A stretch of DNA of 64,000 bases from Granulicella paludicola (GTDB lineage: Bacteria; Acidobacteriota; Terriglobia; Terriglobales; Acidobacteriaceae), in the NCBI RefSeq assembly GCF_025685545.1, contig NZ_JAGSYC010000018.1, positions 119,078 through 183,077 of the forward strand. Direction: 5' to 3'. A program made the position numbers and the translations under genes. Of this stretch, positions 27,198-37,095 are shown one piece after another (the stretch's first letter is position 1; each line of letters begins with the position of its first letter). The notes beneath the pieces were generated by a model. That model was given only the letters and a program-made list of their open reading frames with translations, had not been told where the DNA came from and searched no databases.

Positions 27198-28253
27198 TTA
27201 TCCCTTCAACGACGCCATATCGATCACGAAGCGGTACTTCACGTCCTGCTTCAGCAACCGGTCATACGCCTCGTTCACCTTCTGGATCGGAATCACCTCA
27301 ACATCGGCCGTGATGTTGTGCTTCGCGCAGAAGTCCAGCATCTCCTGCGTCTCCACCGTGCCGCCGATCGGCGAACCCGAGAGGCTGCGACGACCGAACA
27401 GCAGCGCGAACGCAGCCACCGCCATCGGCTTCTCCGGAGCTCCCACGAGCGTCAAATTGCCATCCTTTTTCAGCAGGTTCAGCAGCGCGTTGATGTCATG
27501 GTCCGCAGAAACGCAATCCAGAATGAAGTCGAAGCTGCCAGCATGCTTCGCCATCTCCTCAGGGTTCTTCGACACCACCACCTCATCCGCACCCAGTCGC
27601 AGAGCATCGTCCTTCTTATTCGGCGACGTCGTGAACAGCACCACATGCGCTCCAAGGGCATGAGCAAACTTCACGCCCATGTGTCCGAGTCCGCCCAGTC
27701 CGACCACGCCTACCTTCTTCCCGGGGCCCACCTTCCAGTGGTGCAGCGGCGAGTACGTAGTGATGCCCGCGCACAGCAGCGGAGCCACGCCAGCCAGGTC
27801 CAGACCCGCCGGCACCTTCAGCACGAACCGGTCCTTCACCACGATGCTGTCCGAATAGCCGCCATACGTCACCTTGCCCGTGTGCTTGTCCGGAAAGTTA
27901 TACGTAAACACACAGCTGGGGCAGAACTGCTCTTCGCCATCCTTGCAGTTCTGGCAGGTGCCATCGGAGTCAACCATGCAGCCAACCGCACCGATATCGC
28001 CCACCTTGAACTTGGTCACCTTTGGTCCGACTGCCGTCACGCGACCGACAATCTCGTGACCCGGCACGCACGGATATACCGTCGCCATCACTTCCTTCCA
28101 CTCGTTCCGTACCTGGTGCAGATCGCTGTGACAGATCCCGCAGAACAGGATCTCCATCTGCACGTCATCCTCGGTTAGATCGCGCCGCGCGATCGTGATC
28201 TCTCCAAGCGGCGACTCAGGACTTGTAGCTGCGTAAGCTTTTGCGTTCGTCAT
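27198..28253 (-). CDS. Zinc-dependent alcohol dehydrogenase (YahK/CAD-like)
   Basis: 351 aa from the ATG at 28253. FCGICHSDLHQVRNEW gives catalytic zinc Cys and the SD pair, PGHEIVGRV the His-Glu. CQNCKDGEEQFCPSC is the structural zinc site with four Cys. GLGGLGHMGVKFAHALGA is the Rossmann nucleotide-binding motif, and FTTSPNKK suggests NADP(H) preference. It reduces aldehydes to alcohols, as YahK and cinnamyl-alcohol-type dehydrogenases do. The AraC regulator follows in the same operon. Confidence 0.93.
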   Translation of the reverse strand: MTNAKAYAATSPESPLGEITIARRDLTEDDVQMEILFCGICHSDLHQVRNEWKEVMATVYPCVPGHEIVGRVTAVGPKVTKFKVGDIGAVGCMVDSDGTCQNCKDGEEQFCPSCVFTYNFPDKHTGKVTYGGYSDSIVVKDRFVLKVPAGLDLAGVAPLLCAGITTYSPLHHWKVGPGKKVGVVGLGGLGHMGVKFAHALGAHVVLFTTSPNKKDDALRLGADEVVVSKNPEEMAKHAGSFDFILDCVSADHDINALLNLLKKDGNLTLVGAPEKPMAVAAFALLFGRRSLSGSPIGGTVETQEMLDFCAKHNITADVEVIPIQKVNEAYDRLLKQDVKYRFVIDMASLKG

Positions 28254-28386
28254 AAAGACAACTCTAGCCCTCCGCACGTTACAGCATTATGCAGAACCCG
28301 CCAATTCTCTATGCAAAACCCGCCAGCCTCTGGGATAACCCCTCAACCATACCTCCGCATCCTGATACACAGAGGTTCTAACCACC

Positions 28387-28566
28387 ATGAAGCATGAAAT
28401 CGACGTAGAACTCATCCGCAAGACCCTCATCGAACGCGGCCACGCCGTAGGCCACATCATTCCCACCCCCGCCAACGCAGGCGAGTATGAGTTCGAGGTT
28501 GACGGCGGTCTGCTCTCCCTTGCCGAAGCTCGCGCCCTCCTCGAGGAGGACGCCGCCAACGTGTAG
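28387..28566 (+). CDS. Small hypothetical protein (59 aa)
   Basis: A 59-residue frame starting MKHEIDVELIRKTLIERG and ending LLEEDAANV. It is alpha/beta with an acidic C-terminus and has core-like codon use (C/G third positions). It is divergent from the dehydrogenase and converges with the gene at 28571, whose stop is 4 bp away. There is no family I recognise. Confidence 0.6.
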   Translation: MKHEIDVELIRKTLIERGHAVGHIIPTPANAGEYEFEVDGGLLSLAEARALLEEDAANV

Positions 28567-28570
28567 CTAT

Positions 28571-29374
28571 CTACACAACACTCGCAGGTGTCGATGCCGC
28601 TCCAGCCGGGGGCGGCACGGCTGGCGCCCCAGTTGGAGGGTTACCTCCCTGTACGAAATCATCAAGGCTCTTCTGCAGCGCTTGCCGAAATGGCCCTGTA
28701 GGCAGACTCTGAATCACATCGGCAGCAGCCTGAAGTTGTGCATTGGCTGCCATTAAGTCCCCTGCCCTCTGCAACTCGACTCCAGCCCAAGCGAGATGCA
28801 GACCTACAGCGGCATCGGCGATTTCATCTTGCGTCAGGGTGTCACTGTCTCGCAACACCTCTAAAAACTGCCGAAACTCTCGCCGACCTTCTTCAAAACC
28901 GCGGTGTTTGAAAAAGTAGTTGGCGGAATCGAAGAGCGCATTTCTCTTGTCATTATTCGTCTTCGCCGTCTCAACCGCTTTCTGCACAAAGTAGCCTTGC
29001 GACTCGAAGTCCCCGGCCTCTTCCTGGGCGCGCGCGATCGTCATGTATTCGGCGGAGACCACTCGCTTTGGCCCCAGCATGCGTGCAGATTTAGCGCTCT
29101 GCGCGGCCAGCACGCCCATCTCCTGACGTGCCATACCATCGATGAGGCTCATAACCGGCTTATTGCCTGAATACTTTTCTGCCCGCTCTATATTTTCCCG
29201 CCCCGTCGCAAGAATGCGCCGAATCACCACAATCAGATCTTCATGCGCGGTTGAAAGTTCCAGGGATCGCGTATGAACCAGGGAGATCAGCCAGCTCAAA
29301 AGCGACACCACCAGCGCTGCAGACGCCACCACCGTAGCGCCATCCTTGTACCACACCACATGCGTATGTTCCAT
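28571..29374 (-). CDS. Membrane-anchored helical repeat (TPR-like) protein
   Basis: 267 aa from the ATG at 29374 with GGAGG six nt upstream. One N-terminal transmembrane helix (VVASAALVVSLLSWLISLV) is followed by about 210 residues of helix pairs (EEAGDFESQGYFVQKAVETAK, DSANYFFKHRGFEEGRREFRQFL, LHLAWAGVELQRAGDLMAANAQLQAA) that resemble degenerate TPRs, and by a Pro/Ala-rich tail. It probably scaffolds something at the membrane; no specific function is evident. It is divergent from ispG across 73 bp. Confidence 0.6.
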   Translation of the reverse strand: MEHTHVVWYKDGATVVASAALVVSLLSWLISLVHTRSLELSTAHEDLIVVIRRILATGRENIERAEKYSGNKPVMSLIDGMARQEMGVLAAQSAKSARMLGPKRVVSAEYMTIARAQEEAGDFESQGYFVQKAVETAKTNNDKRNALFDSANYFFKHRGFEEGRREFRQFLEVLRDSDTLTQDEIADAAVGLHLAWAGVELQRAGDLMAANAQLQAAADVIQSLPTGPFRQALQKSLDDFVQGGNPPTGAPAVPPPAGAASTPASVV

Positions 29375-29447
29375 ACTCGCCTCCGCCTTCGGGGCCCGGA
29401 TACAACCGCTTCTGGATTGCTCAGAATGATAAACTAATGTTGCGCCT

Positions 29448-30680
29448 ATGCCAGCCATTTATCGTAGAAAAGCCGTCACCGTTCAAGTTGGAAACATCCG
29501 CGTCGGCTCCGACGCTCCCGTCGTCGTCCAGTCGATGACTAACACCGACACCGCCGACGTCGAATCCACCGTCCAGCAGATCGCCGCCCTCGCGCGCGCT
29601 GGCTCGGAGATGGTCCGCATCACCGTCAACAACGACGAAGCCGCGAAGGCCGTGCCCTACATCATCGAAGGCATCCAGGCCAAGGGCTGGAATACGCCCA
29701 TCATCGGCGACTTCCATTACAACGGCCACATCCTCCTCGCCAAGTACCCCGACACCGCAGCTGCCCTCGCCAAGTACCGCATCAATCCCGGCAACTGCTC
29801 CATCGGCCGCAAGGACGACGACAACTTCCGCACCATGGTCGAAGTCGCCGTCAAGCACCAGAAGCCCGTCCGCATCGGCGTCAACTGGGGCTCCCTCGAC
29901 CAGGCCCTCCTCACCAAGATGATGGATGACAACTCGAAGCTCGCCCAACCGCTCGACGCCCGCGACGTCATGATGGAGGCGATGGTCGTCTCCGCGCTCG
30001 ATAACGCCGCCGCCGCCGAACGCTACGGCCTGCGCCGCGACCAGATCATCCTCTCCGCCAAGGTCTCCGGCGTCCGCGACCTCATCGACGTCTACAAGGA
30101 GCTCGCCTCCCGCTGCGACAACGCCCTGCACCTTGGCCTTACCGAAGCTGGCATGGGCATGAAGGGCGTCGTCGCCTCCGCCGCTGGCCTCGCCCCCCTG
30201 CTCCTCGCAGGCATTGGCGATACCATCCGCGTCTCGCTCACCCCCACCCCCGGCGGCGACCGCTCCGAAGAAGTCCGTTGCGGCCAGCAGATCTTGCAGT
30301 CCCTCTCCATCCGCAGCTTCATGCCGCAAGTCACCAGCTGCCCCGGCTGCGGTCGCACCACCTCCACCTACTTCCAGGAACTCGCCGAGCGCATCCAGAA
30401 CTACCTCGTCGAATCCATGCCCGAGTGGAAGAAGATCTACCCCGGCGTCGAAGAGCTCAAACTCGCCGTCATGGGTTGCATCGTCAACGGCCCCGGCGAA
30501 TCCAAGCACGCCAACATCGGCATCTCCCTCCCCGGCACCTTCGAAGAACCAAAAGCACCCGTCTACATCGACGGCAAGCTCGCCATGACCCTCAAGGGCG
30601 ACCACATCGTCGAGGAGTTCCAGACCATCCTCAATGACTACGTCGAGAAGCGCTACGGCCACCAGCCCGTAGCCGTCTAA
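29448..30680 (+). CDS. ispG: 4-hydroxy-3-methylbut-2-en-1-yl diphosphate synthase
   Basis: 410 aa, the normal length for the short bacterial form. The TIM-barrel part opens with [22 protein letters not shown]. The Fe-S part carries SCPGCGRTT near residue 298 and [13 protein letters not shown] near 342, giving the three Cys and a Glu that hold the 4Fe-4S cluster. The enzyme converts MEcPP to HMBPP in the MEP isoprenoid pathway. It is monocistronic and is followed by a hairpin. Confidence 0.97.
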   Translation: MPAIYRRKAVTVQVGNIRVGSDAPVVVQSMTNTDTADVESTVQQIAALARAGSEMVRITVNNDEAAKAVPYIIEGIQAKGWNTPIIGDFHYNGHILLAKYPDTAAALAKYRINPGNCSIGRKDDDNFRTMVEVAVKHQKPVRIGVNWGSLDQALLTKMMDDNSKLAQPLDARDVMMEAMVVSALDNAAAAERYGLRRDQIILSAKVSGVRDLIDVYKELASRCDNALHLGLTEAGMGMKGVVASAAGLAPLLLAGIGDTIRVSLTPTPGGDRSEEVRCGQQILQSLSIRSFMPQVTSCPGCGRTTSTYFQELAERIQNYLVESMPEWKKIYPGVEELKLAVMGCIVNGPGESKHANIGISLPGTFEEPKAPVYIDGKLAMTLKGDHIVEEFQTILNDYVEKRYGHQPVAV

Positions 30681-30693
30681 GAACATCTGGCTG

Positions 30694-30728
30694 CCCCACT
30701 CATGACAGCCCCATTGTCATGAGCGGGG
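30694..30728 (+). terminator. Hairpin after ispG
   Basis: CCCCACTCATGACA pairs with TGTCATGAGCGGGG with one mismatch and a short loop, 14 bp after the stop. There is no T-tract, so Rho-independent termination is not certain; it may be an RNA-stability or bidirectional element. Confidence 0.6.
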
Positions 30729-30920
30729 AGAACAGCCTGGACTCACGCCTCTGTTATCTGCTTTTTCTGTTATCCGTAGTCGGAATAGAACCGTTTCGCG
30801 ACTGCATACCCTGCCAGTCTCCCAATCTGGAACGCCCCCACCCTCTTCAGCAATTTCGTTGATTCAAATCAACTAGCCTGCCCTAAACTCTGCCTATCGG
30901 GTCAACGGAGCAGCTAACCC

Positions 30921-31379
30921 ATGCAGACGAATCTTCCTACCATCCTTGTCGTCGACGATGAAATCGACGTCCTCGACCTCACCGCCACCTACCTCCGCAC
31001 CATGGGCTACCCCACGCTCATAGCGATAGACGGCTGCAGCGCCCTCAGTCTCCTCGCCGATCACCCCGAGGTCGAACTCCTTCTCACCGACATCCTCATG
31101 CCCGGCGACCTCAACGGCATCGAGCTCGGCGAACGCTTCACCCAGTCCCATCCACACGCCCAGGTCATCTACACCACTGGCTACCCAGCGGGCTCTCTCA
31201 CCTGGAACAAGAGCATGTTGAGCCACAACAACATGCTCGTCAAACCCTTCCGCCTCAGCGAGCTCCTCATGCTCATCGAGCGCCTCGTCCCCCGCAAGAC
31301 ATCCAATCCGAAGTTTCCGTCCCACGCGCCCTCCAAGGTCTTTGCCCTGTCGACCTCAAACACGCCCTTTGCACCTTAG
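30921..31379 (+). CDS. Single-domain response regulator (CheY-like)
   Basis: 152 aa. A receiver domain with the acid pair DD at 12-13, phosphoacceptor Asp57 (LLLTDILMPG), switch Thr (VIYTTGYPAG) and Lys108 (LVKPF). There is no output domain; the last 30 residues are a Ser/Pro/Lys tail. It probably works with a histidine kinase encoded elsewhere. No kinase is adjacent. Confidence 0.9.
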   Translation: MQTNLPTILVVDDEIDVLDLTATYLRTMGYPTLIAIDGCSALSLLADHPEVELLLTDILMPGDLNGIELGERFTQSHPHAQVIYTTGYPAGSLTWNKSMLSHNNMLVKPFRLSELLMLIERLVPRKTSNPKFPSHAPSKVFALSTSNTPFAP

Positions 31380-31433
31380 CTAAGCTGCGGGTCGACGCAC
31401 CGGCGGCTGGAGCCCGCCATGCTACGCTAGCCC

Positions 31434-32999
31434 ATGCAACCCGTACTATCGCCACAGGACCCAGCTCTTGCGCGCGTTCGCGCTGTGGCTATTCTGATCC
31501 TTGCTCTGGCCTTCGCGGCCTATGTTGGTCTTACATGGCACTGGCCGCTCACCGGCGATACCCAGGTGATGCACTACGTCACCTTTCTCACCGATCATGG
31601 CTTCGCCCCCTATCGCGAAATCGGCGACATGAACATGCCAGGAGCCTATCTGGCCGACAGGTGGGCCCTGGCTCTCTTCGGCCACAGCGACCTCGGCTGG
31701 AGGCTCTATGACTTCGCTCTGTCCATCCTCCTCGGCGTGGGGATGGTCTGGATCGCTCGCAGCTATGACTGGCTCGCGGGCCTCACCGCAGCCGTACTCT
31801 TTGCGTTGACCCATGGCGCCGACGGCCCACCGGACGCGGGACAACGCGATCAGGTCATCGCTGTCCTGCTTGTTCTCGCCTGTGCCGCGCTTTTTGAATC
31901 GGTCCGCTCAAAACGGGCCGGGTGGATGTCCGCCTTCGGCTTCCTGTCCGCGCTGGCTGCCTCGATCAAGCCCACCTTCCTTCCCTTTGCTCCGTTGCTC
32001 TTCGCCTGCGCTGCTTTGGAGCTGATGCGACATCGCGTGGCGCTCAAAGCCTATGCCGTCGCTGCGATCGGCGGCTTTGCTGCCGCTTCCCTCATCGTGC
32101 TTGCGTACCTGTTTCAGCACCACGCCGCACACCCCTTCTACCTGCTGCTTACCCAGACCCTGCCTCACTACCAGGCCCTCGGAGCCCTCTCCTGGGGGAC
32201 AATACTCGCTCATAATCTGCCACTCTCCGTTGCTCTCTTCGCCACCTTCGGTTTGATCGCTGCCTGCTTCGTGCGCCCGACACTCCCTGCCTGGGAAATG
32301 ACCGCGTTGCTCCTTTCAGCGGCGATCGGCGAACTGAGTTACCTCTTTCAGCACAAGGGATTTCAGCAGCATCGCTACATGCTGTTGGCATTTCTCCTCC
32401 TGTGGGCTTCTATCCATCTCTACGCAGCGCTTTCAAGGAGAGGAACGACTCGCATCGCGGCCATCGCTGCTCTTCTGGCCTGCGCGGTGTACATCCTTCC
32501 CGTTGACCTCTCTCGGGTGCGCTCATACCCGGTGCGGGATGCCTACACAGAATCGCTGGAATCCGACCTCACCCAACTGGGAGTGCCGCGGCTTCAGGAC
32601 AACGTTCAATGCTTCGACATCATCGACGGCTGCCTGACCGCCCTCTTCCATCTCGACATCGTTCAGTCCACCGGGGCAACGGGCGACCTCCTCTTGTTTC
32701 AGCCGATTCCCGCCCCGCAGGTCGATCATGCGCGGGAAGTCTATTCCAGATGGGCTGCGCTGCATCCACCGGACGTGTACGTCGTCAGTAATCTTTACTT
32801 CGGTCAACCGCAGCGATCTTTTGACCGCCTGCTCACCTGGCCGGACTTTGCTGCTGCGTTGAATGCAAAGTACACGCTTGCGAAGCAGCGCGAGTTCGGT
32901 GCCCAGCGAACCTCAAATCCGGGCACAAACCCGAATGTTCCTGCTTACCGGATCTACGTTCGGAAAGACAGCCCTTTGGCAGCGGTTCCTCTCCAATAA
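31434..32999 (+). CDS. Polytopic membrane protein, GT-C/ArnT-like glycosyltransferase
   Basis: 521 aa with about ten hydrophobic segments and a soluble C-terminal 130 residues. The first loop has WPLTGDTQVMHYVTFLTDHGFAPYREIGDMNMPGAY, where the acidic GDTQ is placed like the catalytic Asp of GT-C (GT39/83) enzymes that use polyprenyl-linked sugars. SYDWLAGLTAAVLFALTHGADGPPDAGQRDQ resembles the second conserved loop. I infer transfer of a sugar or lipid-linked moiety in the envelope; the donor and acceptor are unknown. Confidence 0.7.
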   Translation: MQPVLSPQDPALARVRAVAILILALAFAAYVGLTWHWPLTGDTQVMHYVTFLTDHGFAPYREIGDMNMPGAYLADRWALALFGHSDLGWRLYDFALSILLGVGMVWIARSYDWLAGLTAAVLFALTHGADGPPDAGQRDQVIAVLLVLACAALFESVRSKRAGWMSAFGFLSALAASIKPTFLPFAPLLFACAALELMRHRVALKAYAVAAIGGFAAASLIVLAYLFQHHAAHPFYLLLTQTLPHYQALGALSWGTILAHNLPLSVALFATFGLIAACFVRPTLPAWEMTALLLSAAIGELSYLFQHKGFQQHRYMLLAFLLLWASIHLYAALSRRGTTRIAAIAALLACAVYILPVDLSRVRSYPVRDAYTESLESDLTQLGVPRLQDNVQCFDIIDGCLTALFHLDIVQSTGATGDLLLFQPIPAPQVDHAREVYSRWAALHPPDVYVVSNLYFGQPQRSFDRLLTWPDFAAALNAKYTLAKQREFGAQRTSNPGTNPNVPAYRIYVRKDSPLAAVPLQ

Positions 33000-33034
33000 A
33001 ACTCTCTGATCATGACCGGGAAGCAGCCTCCCGC

Positions 33035-34252
33035 TTACCCCCTGCTTCTCCAGGCGAACTGGCTGTTATGCCGCCGCAGGTCCCGCAGCGCATAATGCGT
33101 TCCGCGCCAGATCACGCCACCCTGCCACAGCGCCGTCACCATGGACCGCAGCATCGCCCACAGAAACGTCAGCACTCCCAGCGGATACAGCCACCCGTAC
33201 CGCGCATCGATCAGGCTCGTCTCCCCCATCACCCGATACACCGCCCCGATGCTACACATCACCAGCAACCCAGGCAGCAGCGTCGGCCACCAGAACAGCG
33301 ACACCAGCGGTCCAAAGAAGAACACCAGCATCCAACCCATAGTGCCGCCCATCAGCAGCAGCCGGAAGTTGAACGCTGAAAACAAATTCTTCGTCATCAC
33401 CTGCACCAGCCCGAACGCGCCGCTCGCCCAGTGCACCAGCACCAACCCCGGAGCGAACGCCAACCGCTGCCGCTGCCCGGCCGCCTTCATCCTCCGCCCG
33501 ATCGTGATGTCTTCCAGGATCGCGAGCCTCTGCGGCGTCCATCCGCCAATCTCCTCCAGCGCCGCTCGCCGCACCAGGTTGAAGGCGCCCACCCCAATCG
33601 CATCCTGCGACTTCGGATCACTCACGCGCCACGGTCGCGCCGCCCACATCCCCAGCACCTGGAAGAATCCCAGCACAATGCCCTCGCCACGAGACCGCAC
33701 ATCCATCGTCGGCAGCACCACCAGATGATCCGCCCGCTCCTGTTCTACATAGGCCATCGTCCGCCGCAGCACCGAAGGCGAAAACAACACATCGGCATCC
33801 GTGAACAGCAAGAACTCTGAGTCCGTGTTCTCCGTCGCCACCTGCAGCGCAAACGTCTTGCCCAGCCACCCCTCCGGTAGGTCCGTCACATGGATCACAT
33901 CCAGCTGCGGCCCGCTCTTCCGCCCCGCATACTCCGCAACATACGCATCAACGATCAACCCCGTCTTATCGCTCGATCGGTCATCGATCACCAGCACCCG
34001 CAGCCCTGGATAATCCGCCAGCATCAGCGCATCCAGCGTCGCCGCAATATGTGCCTCTTCGTCCTTCGCCGGAACCACCACTGTCAGCGTCGCCGGCTTC
34101 TCCGGCAGCACATCCCACTCGAAGCCCGACAGGTCCGCCATCGACGGCATGTTGCGGACCACGTCCGCAGCCTTCCACAACCACGCTCCGGCCATCAGCC
34201 AGGCCGTCGTTTCTAATCCCGTTCGCCACAACTCACGTGCGTCAGCGATCAC
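33035..34252 (-). CDS. Family 2 glycosyltransferase, HpnB/CrtQ-like
   Basis: 405 aa. The N-terminal GT-A domain reads LTVVVPAKDEEAHIAATLDALMLADYP, VLVIDDRSSDKTG, FLLFTDADVLFSPS (DxD) and RLAILEDITIGRRMKAAG. The C-terminus has three or four transmembrane helices. This fits hopene-associated HpnB-type enzymes more than general GT2. No hopanoid gene is adjacent in the window. The ATG overlaps the MFS stop by 4 bp (ATGA), so the two genes are coupled. Confidence 0.8.
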   Translation of the reverse strand: MIADARELWRTGLETTAWLMAGAWLWKAADVVRNMPSMADLSGFEWDVLPEKPATLTVVVPAKDEEAHIAATLDALMLADYPGLRVLVIDDRSSDKTGLIVDAYVAEYAGRKSGPQLDVIHVTDLPEGWLGKTFALQVATENTDSEFLLFTDADVLFSPSVLRRTMAYVEQERADHLVVLPTMDVRSRGEGIVLGFFQVLGMWAARPWRVSDPKSQDAIGVGAFNLVRRAALEEIGGWTPQRLAILEDITIGRRMKAAGQRQRLAFAPGLVLVHWASGAFGLVQVMTKNLFSAFNFRLLLMGGTMGWMLVFFFGPLVSLFWWPTLLPGLLVMCSIGAVYRVMGETSLIDARYGWLYPLGVLTFLWAMLRSMVTALWQGGVIWRGTHYALRDLRRHNSQFAWRSRG

Positions 34253-35505
34253 GCAGCGGCAACCTCGTGATGTAGCTCCGGCGCGTACTTCGCTCCGATG
34301 AAGAAAACCACCGCCCCGACAGCCATGCTGACCAGAGTGACGCCAAGACCTAGCCTCAGGTTCGTCTTATCGCTCACAATGCCGATCACCCATGAAGACG
34401 GCATATCACCGAAAACATGCAGCGCAAACAGCTGCCCAGCCATCGCGACCGAACGCAGATTCGCTGGCACCGCATTCAGCGTGGCCGCGTTTACAGGCCC
34501 GGTGCCAAGAAAGATGAAGAACACCGCGACACCCAACGCAGGCAGCGTCCACGACGCTGGCCCAAAAAACGTCAGCACCGCCGGAGGCACCGCCAGCGCA
34601 GCGCTCAACGCCGGCACGTAATACAGCGCCTTACCTGTGCGTTTGGACCACCACTGCGCGAGCACACCGCCCACCACCGTTCCGCCCAGACCGCAAACGA
34701 CGGTCAGCGTCCCCATGATCGTGCCCGCGGCTCCAATATCGCGCCCGTTGAAGCGTTGCAGGAACGTCGGTATCCAAAAGGAAATCCCTCCCAGAGCAAA
34801 CGTCACAGCCGCGTACCCGAGGATCGCACACAGATACGCATGATTCTTCACCAGCGAAGCCGCACCTTGCTTGTCGACGGTGTGCTTCTCCGTCGCCGCC
34901 ACGCGCCGTGGCTCCCGCATAAAGAATAGGATCAGGAAGGCGATGATGGCACCGGGTATTGCGCTGGCAATGAACGCCATGCGCCATCCATGAGTCTGCG
35001 CAATATTTCCGCCCGCCAGAAATCCCAGTGCTGAACCAACGGGTATCGCAATATTGAAGATCGTCAGCACACCGTTACGGCGGTCTTCTGCAAAGAAGTC
35101 CGCGATCAGCGCCGGAGCAAAAATTCCAAAGGCCGCCTCGCCCACGCCCAGAGCCATATGCCGCACATTCAGCTCCCAGAAGCCTGTGACGTGCGCTGTC
35201 AGGAAATTCATGGCCGCGATGATGAGCGCACAACCCACGATCATGTACTTGCGCGGAAACCTGTCGCCCAGCCAGCCCGTCACCGGCGAAGCGCACACAT
35301 AGGCAATGAAAAAGTAGAACGTCAGCGATCCCATCTGCCCATCGCTCAGATGGAACTCGCTCTTCACCTGCTCCTGCACCGCAGGCAGAATATAGCGGTC
35401 CAGGTAGTTCACAAAGTTCATCGCCGTCAGCAGCGCCAGCGCCACCCACGCGCCCTTCGCTACACCACTGTCAGGTTTGCTCGCAGTTGCAGACATCGTC
35501 GACAT
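34249..35505 (-). CDS. MFS transporter (Spinster-type)
   Basis: 418 aa with twelve hydrophobic segments. LLTAMNFVNYLDRYILPAV in TM1, GWLGDRFPRKYMIV in the loop 2-3 signature and GVGEAAFGIFAPALIADFF are typical of Spinster/Sgt-like MFS proteins that export lipids or organic acids. It overlaps the downstream GT2 by 4 bp. The pairing suggests export or handling of a lipid glycosylated by the GT2, which is inference. The start may be 9 nt later (35496). Confidence 0.85.
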   Translation of the reverse strand: MSTMSATASKPDSGVAKGAWVALALLTAMNFVNYLDRYILPAVQEQVKSEFHLSDGQMGSLTFYFFIAYVCASPVTGWLGDRFPRKYMIVGCALIIAAMNFLTAHVTGFWELNVRHMALGVGEAAFGIFAPALIADFFAEDRRNGVLTIFNIAIPVGSALGFLAGGNIAQTHGWRMAFIASAIPGAIIAFLILFFMREPRRVAATEKHTVDKQGAASLVKNHAYLCAILGYAAVTFALGGISFWIPTFLQRFNGRDIGAAGTIMGTLTVVCGLGGTVVGGVLAQWWSKRTGKALYYVPALSAALAVPPAVLTFFGPASWTLPALGVAVFFIFLGTGPVNAATLNAVPANLRSVAMAGQLFALHVFGDMPSSWVIGIVSDKTNLRLGLGVTLVSMAVGAVVFFIGAKYAPELHHEVAAA

Positions 35506-35555
35506 GGGTCGAGGATACCAGTTGCACCTTCTTCCTACCGGCTGCTCCCCACGAC

Positions 35556-36902
35556 CTATTCCCTGCTTTCCCGGTACATCAAAATCGCCATCCGCTTTGC
35601 CTGCCGCGGCAACGAGTCCAGATACACGGTCTCGCCCTCGGCATGAGCACCTGCCCCCATCGCTCCCACACCCACCAGCCCCGGAACATAGGGCGCCACA
35701 AAGCTGATATCGCCCGCTCCCCCCAGCACCGGATCGGTCACCACCTCAGGCGCATACCCCAGCGTCTTGTTAACCTCCTGCAGCTGCGCCAGCAGAGCCT
35801 GCGATCCCGCCGTCACACCCATCGCCGGATACCCCTCATTGAACGTGATCGTCGCTCCCGTCTTCGCCAGGTGGTCGCGCACAATCGCCTCCATCTTCTT
35901 CTTCACCCGAGTCGTCTGGTCTTCATCGAGCGTCCGTAGATCACCCACGGCCAGCGCCACAGGAGGCGTCACATTCGCCTTGCCCGTAGCCTCGCCGCCG
36001 GTCTTCTCCGCGTTCTCCTTCGCCGTCGCTCCACCCAGAACCATGCCCACGTTATAGGTCAGCCCATGCTCCGGCAGCTCCGTCCGAAACTGGTCCAGAA
36101 TCCGCACCAGCTCATAGATCGCGCCATCGCCCAGCGTGTCACCGAAGATGCCCGAAGAGTGTCCGCTGCGTCCCGTCGTCTCAATCGTCCATGTCGTCGA
36201 ACTCCGTCGCCCGATCCGCACCGCATCTCGGCCATCGACACCCGCATCGCGCGAGGCGTTCTCAAACTCCAGCGCCAAATCACTGCGCTTACCGGCATCA
36301 ATCAGGTCGCGTCGACTCAGTGTCTCAGGGCTGCCCATGCGCTCTTCATCGCCGCTCAGCACTACCGTGATCTCGCACCGATCAAGCACCCCAGCCGCCT
36401 TCATCGCCTTTAGCGAGCGCAGCATGATCACCAGCCCGCCCTTCATATCCGCGACGCCCGGTCCAGTCGCCACCCGCCCATCCGTGCCCTTCACAATCTC
36501 GTAGGTCTGGAACACCGAGGTCGGCTCAAACACCGTATCCATGTGCCCGATCAGCAGAATGTGCTTCCCGCACTTGCCCTTGCCCTGCGGGCACGGATGC
36601 TCCGCGATCAGGTCACCCGCACGCGCCGTCAGGTTGTCCATCGGCACCCAGCGCGTCTTGAATCCGAGCTCCTCAAACTGCGGTTCGAGGATGTCTTTCA
36701 CCTTGATCACGCCCGGAAGGTTCATGGTTCCGCTGTTGATGTTCACCAGCCGCTCCAGCAGCGCCACATCCGCCGCCGTGCCGTTATCGACGGCCTTGAC
36801 CAGCGCCGCTTCCGTCGCATCGGGCGCAGCCTGAGCCTGCAGTTGAGACGCAGAGACAACTGTGCCGAACACCAGCAGCAGAACTACTCGCAAATTTTCC
36901 AT
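35556..36902 (-). CDS. Secreted M20 family metallopeptidase (glutamate carboxypeptidase-like)
   Basis: 448 aa with an N-terminal signal peptide (LRVVLLLVFGTVVSASQLQAQA). M20 motifs: LLIGHMDTVFE (first metal His and Asp), GPGVADMKGGLVIML (bridging Asp), SGDEERMGS (catalytic Glu pair) and ETTGRSGHSSGIF in the dimerisation domain, then GGAGDISFVAPYVPGLVGVGAMGAGAHAEGE with the last His. It cleaves C-terminal residues from peptides or folyl-like substrates in the periplasm. The start has a weak ribosome-binding site. Confidence 0.93.
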   Translation of the reverse strand: MENLRVVLLLVFGTVVSASQLQAQAAPDATEAALVKAVDNGTAADVALLERLVNINSGTMNLPGVIKVKDILEPQFEELGFKTRWVPMDNLTARAGDLIAEHPCPQGKGKCGKHILLIGHMDTVFEPTSVFQTYEIVKGTDGRVATGPGVADMKGGLVIMLRSLKAMKAAGVLDRCEITVVLSGDEERMGSPETLSRRDLIDAGKRSDLALEFENASRDAGVDGRDAVRIGRRSSTTWTIETTGRSGHSSGIFGDTLGDGAIYELVRILDQFRTELPEHGLTYNVGMVLGGATAKENAEKTGGEATGKANVTPPVALAVGDLRTLDEDQTTRVKKKMEAIVRDHLAKTGATITFNEGYPAMGVTAGSQALLAQLQEVNKTLGYAPEVVTDPVLGGAGDISFVAPYVPGLVGVGAMGAGAHAEGETVYLDSLPRQAKRMAILMYRESRE

Positions 36903-37095
36903 AATGCCGGAAGAGTAGCACGAAGCGCCTGCGAACCCGTAGCGTCGTCTCTCGAGCGCTCGATTCAGAACAGCCTCATCGTCATGAGCGTGGAAGCAAC
37001 CGCAGACCTGTTCACACTCTACGCTCGCACACTCTTCGTTCTACGCTGAACAAAAACCCTACGCCGCGAACTCTCGCAAAGCGCCGAATGCAGAG

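Noticed and set aside
28887..33800. Long Gly/Ala/Asp-rich frames opposite ispG and the GT2 gene
   Set aside because: Antisense shadows without ribosome-binding sites or domains.
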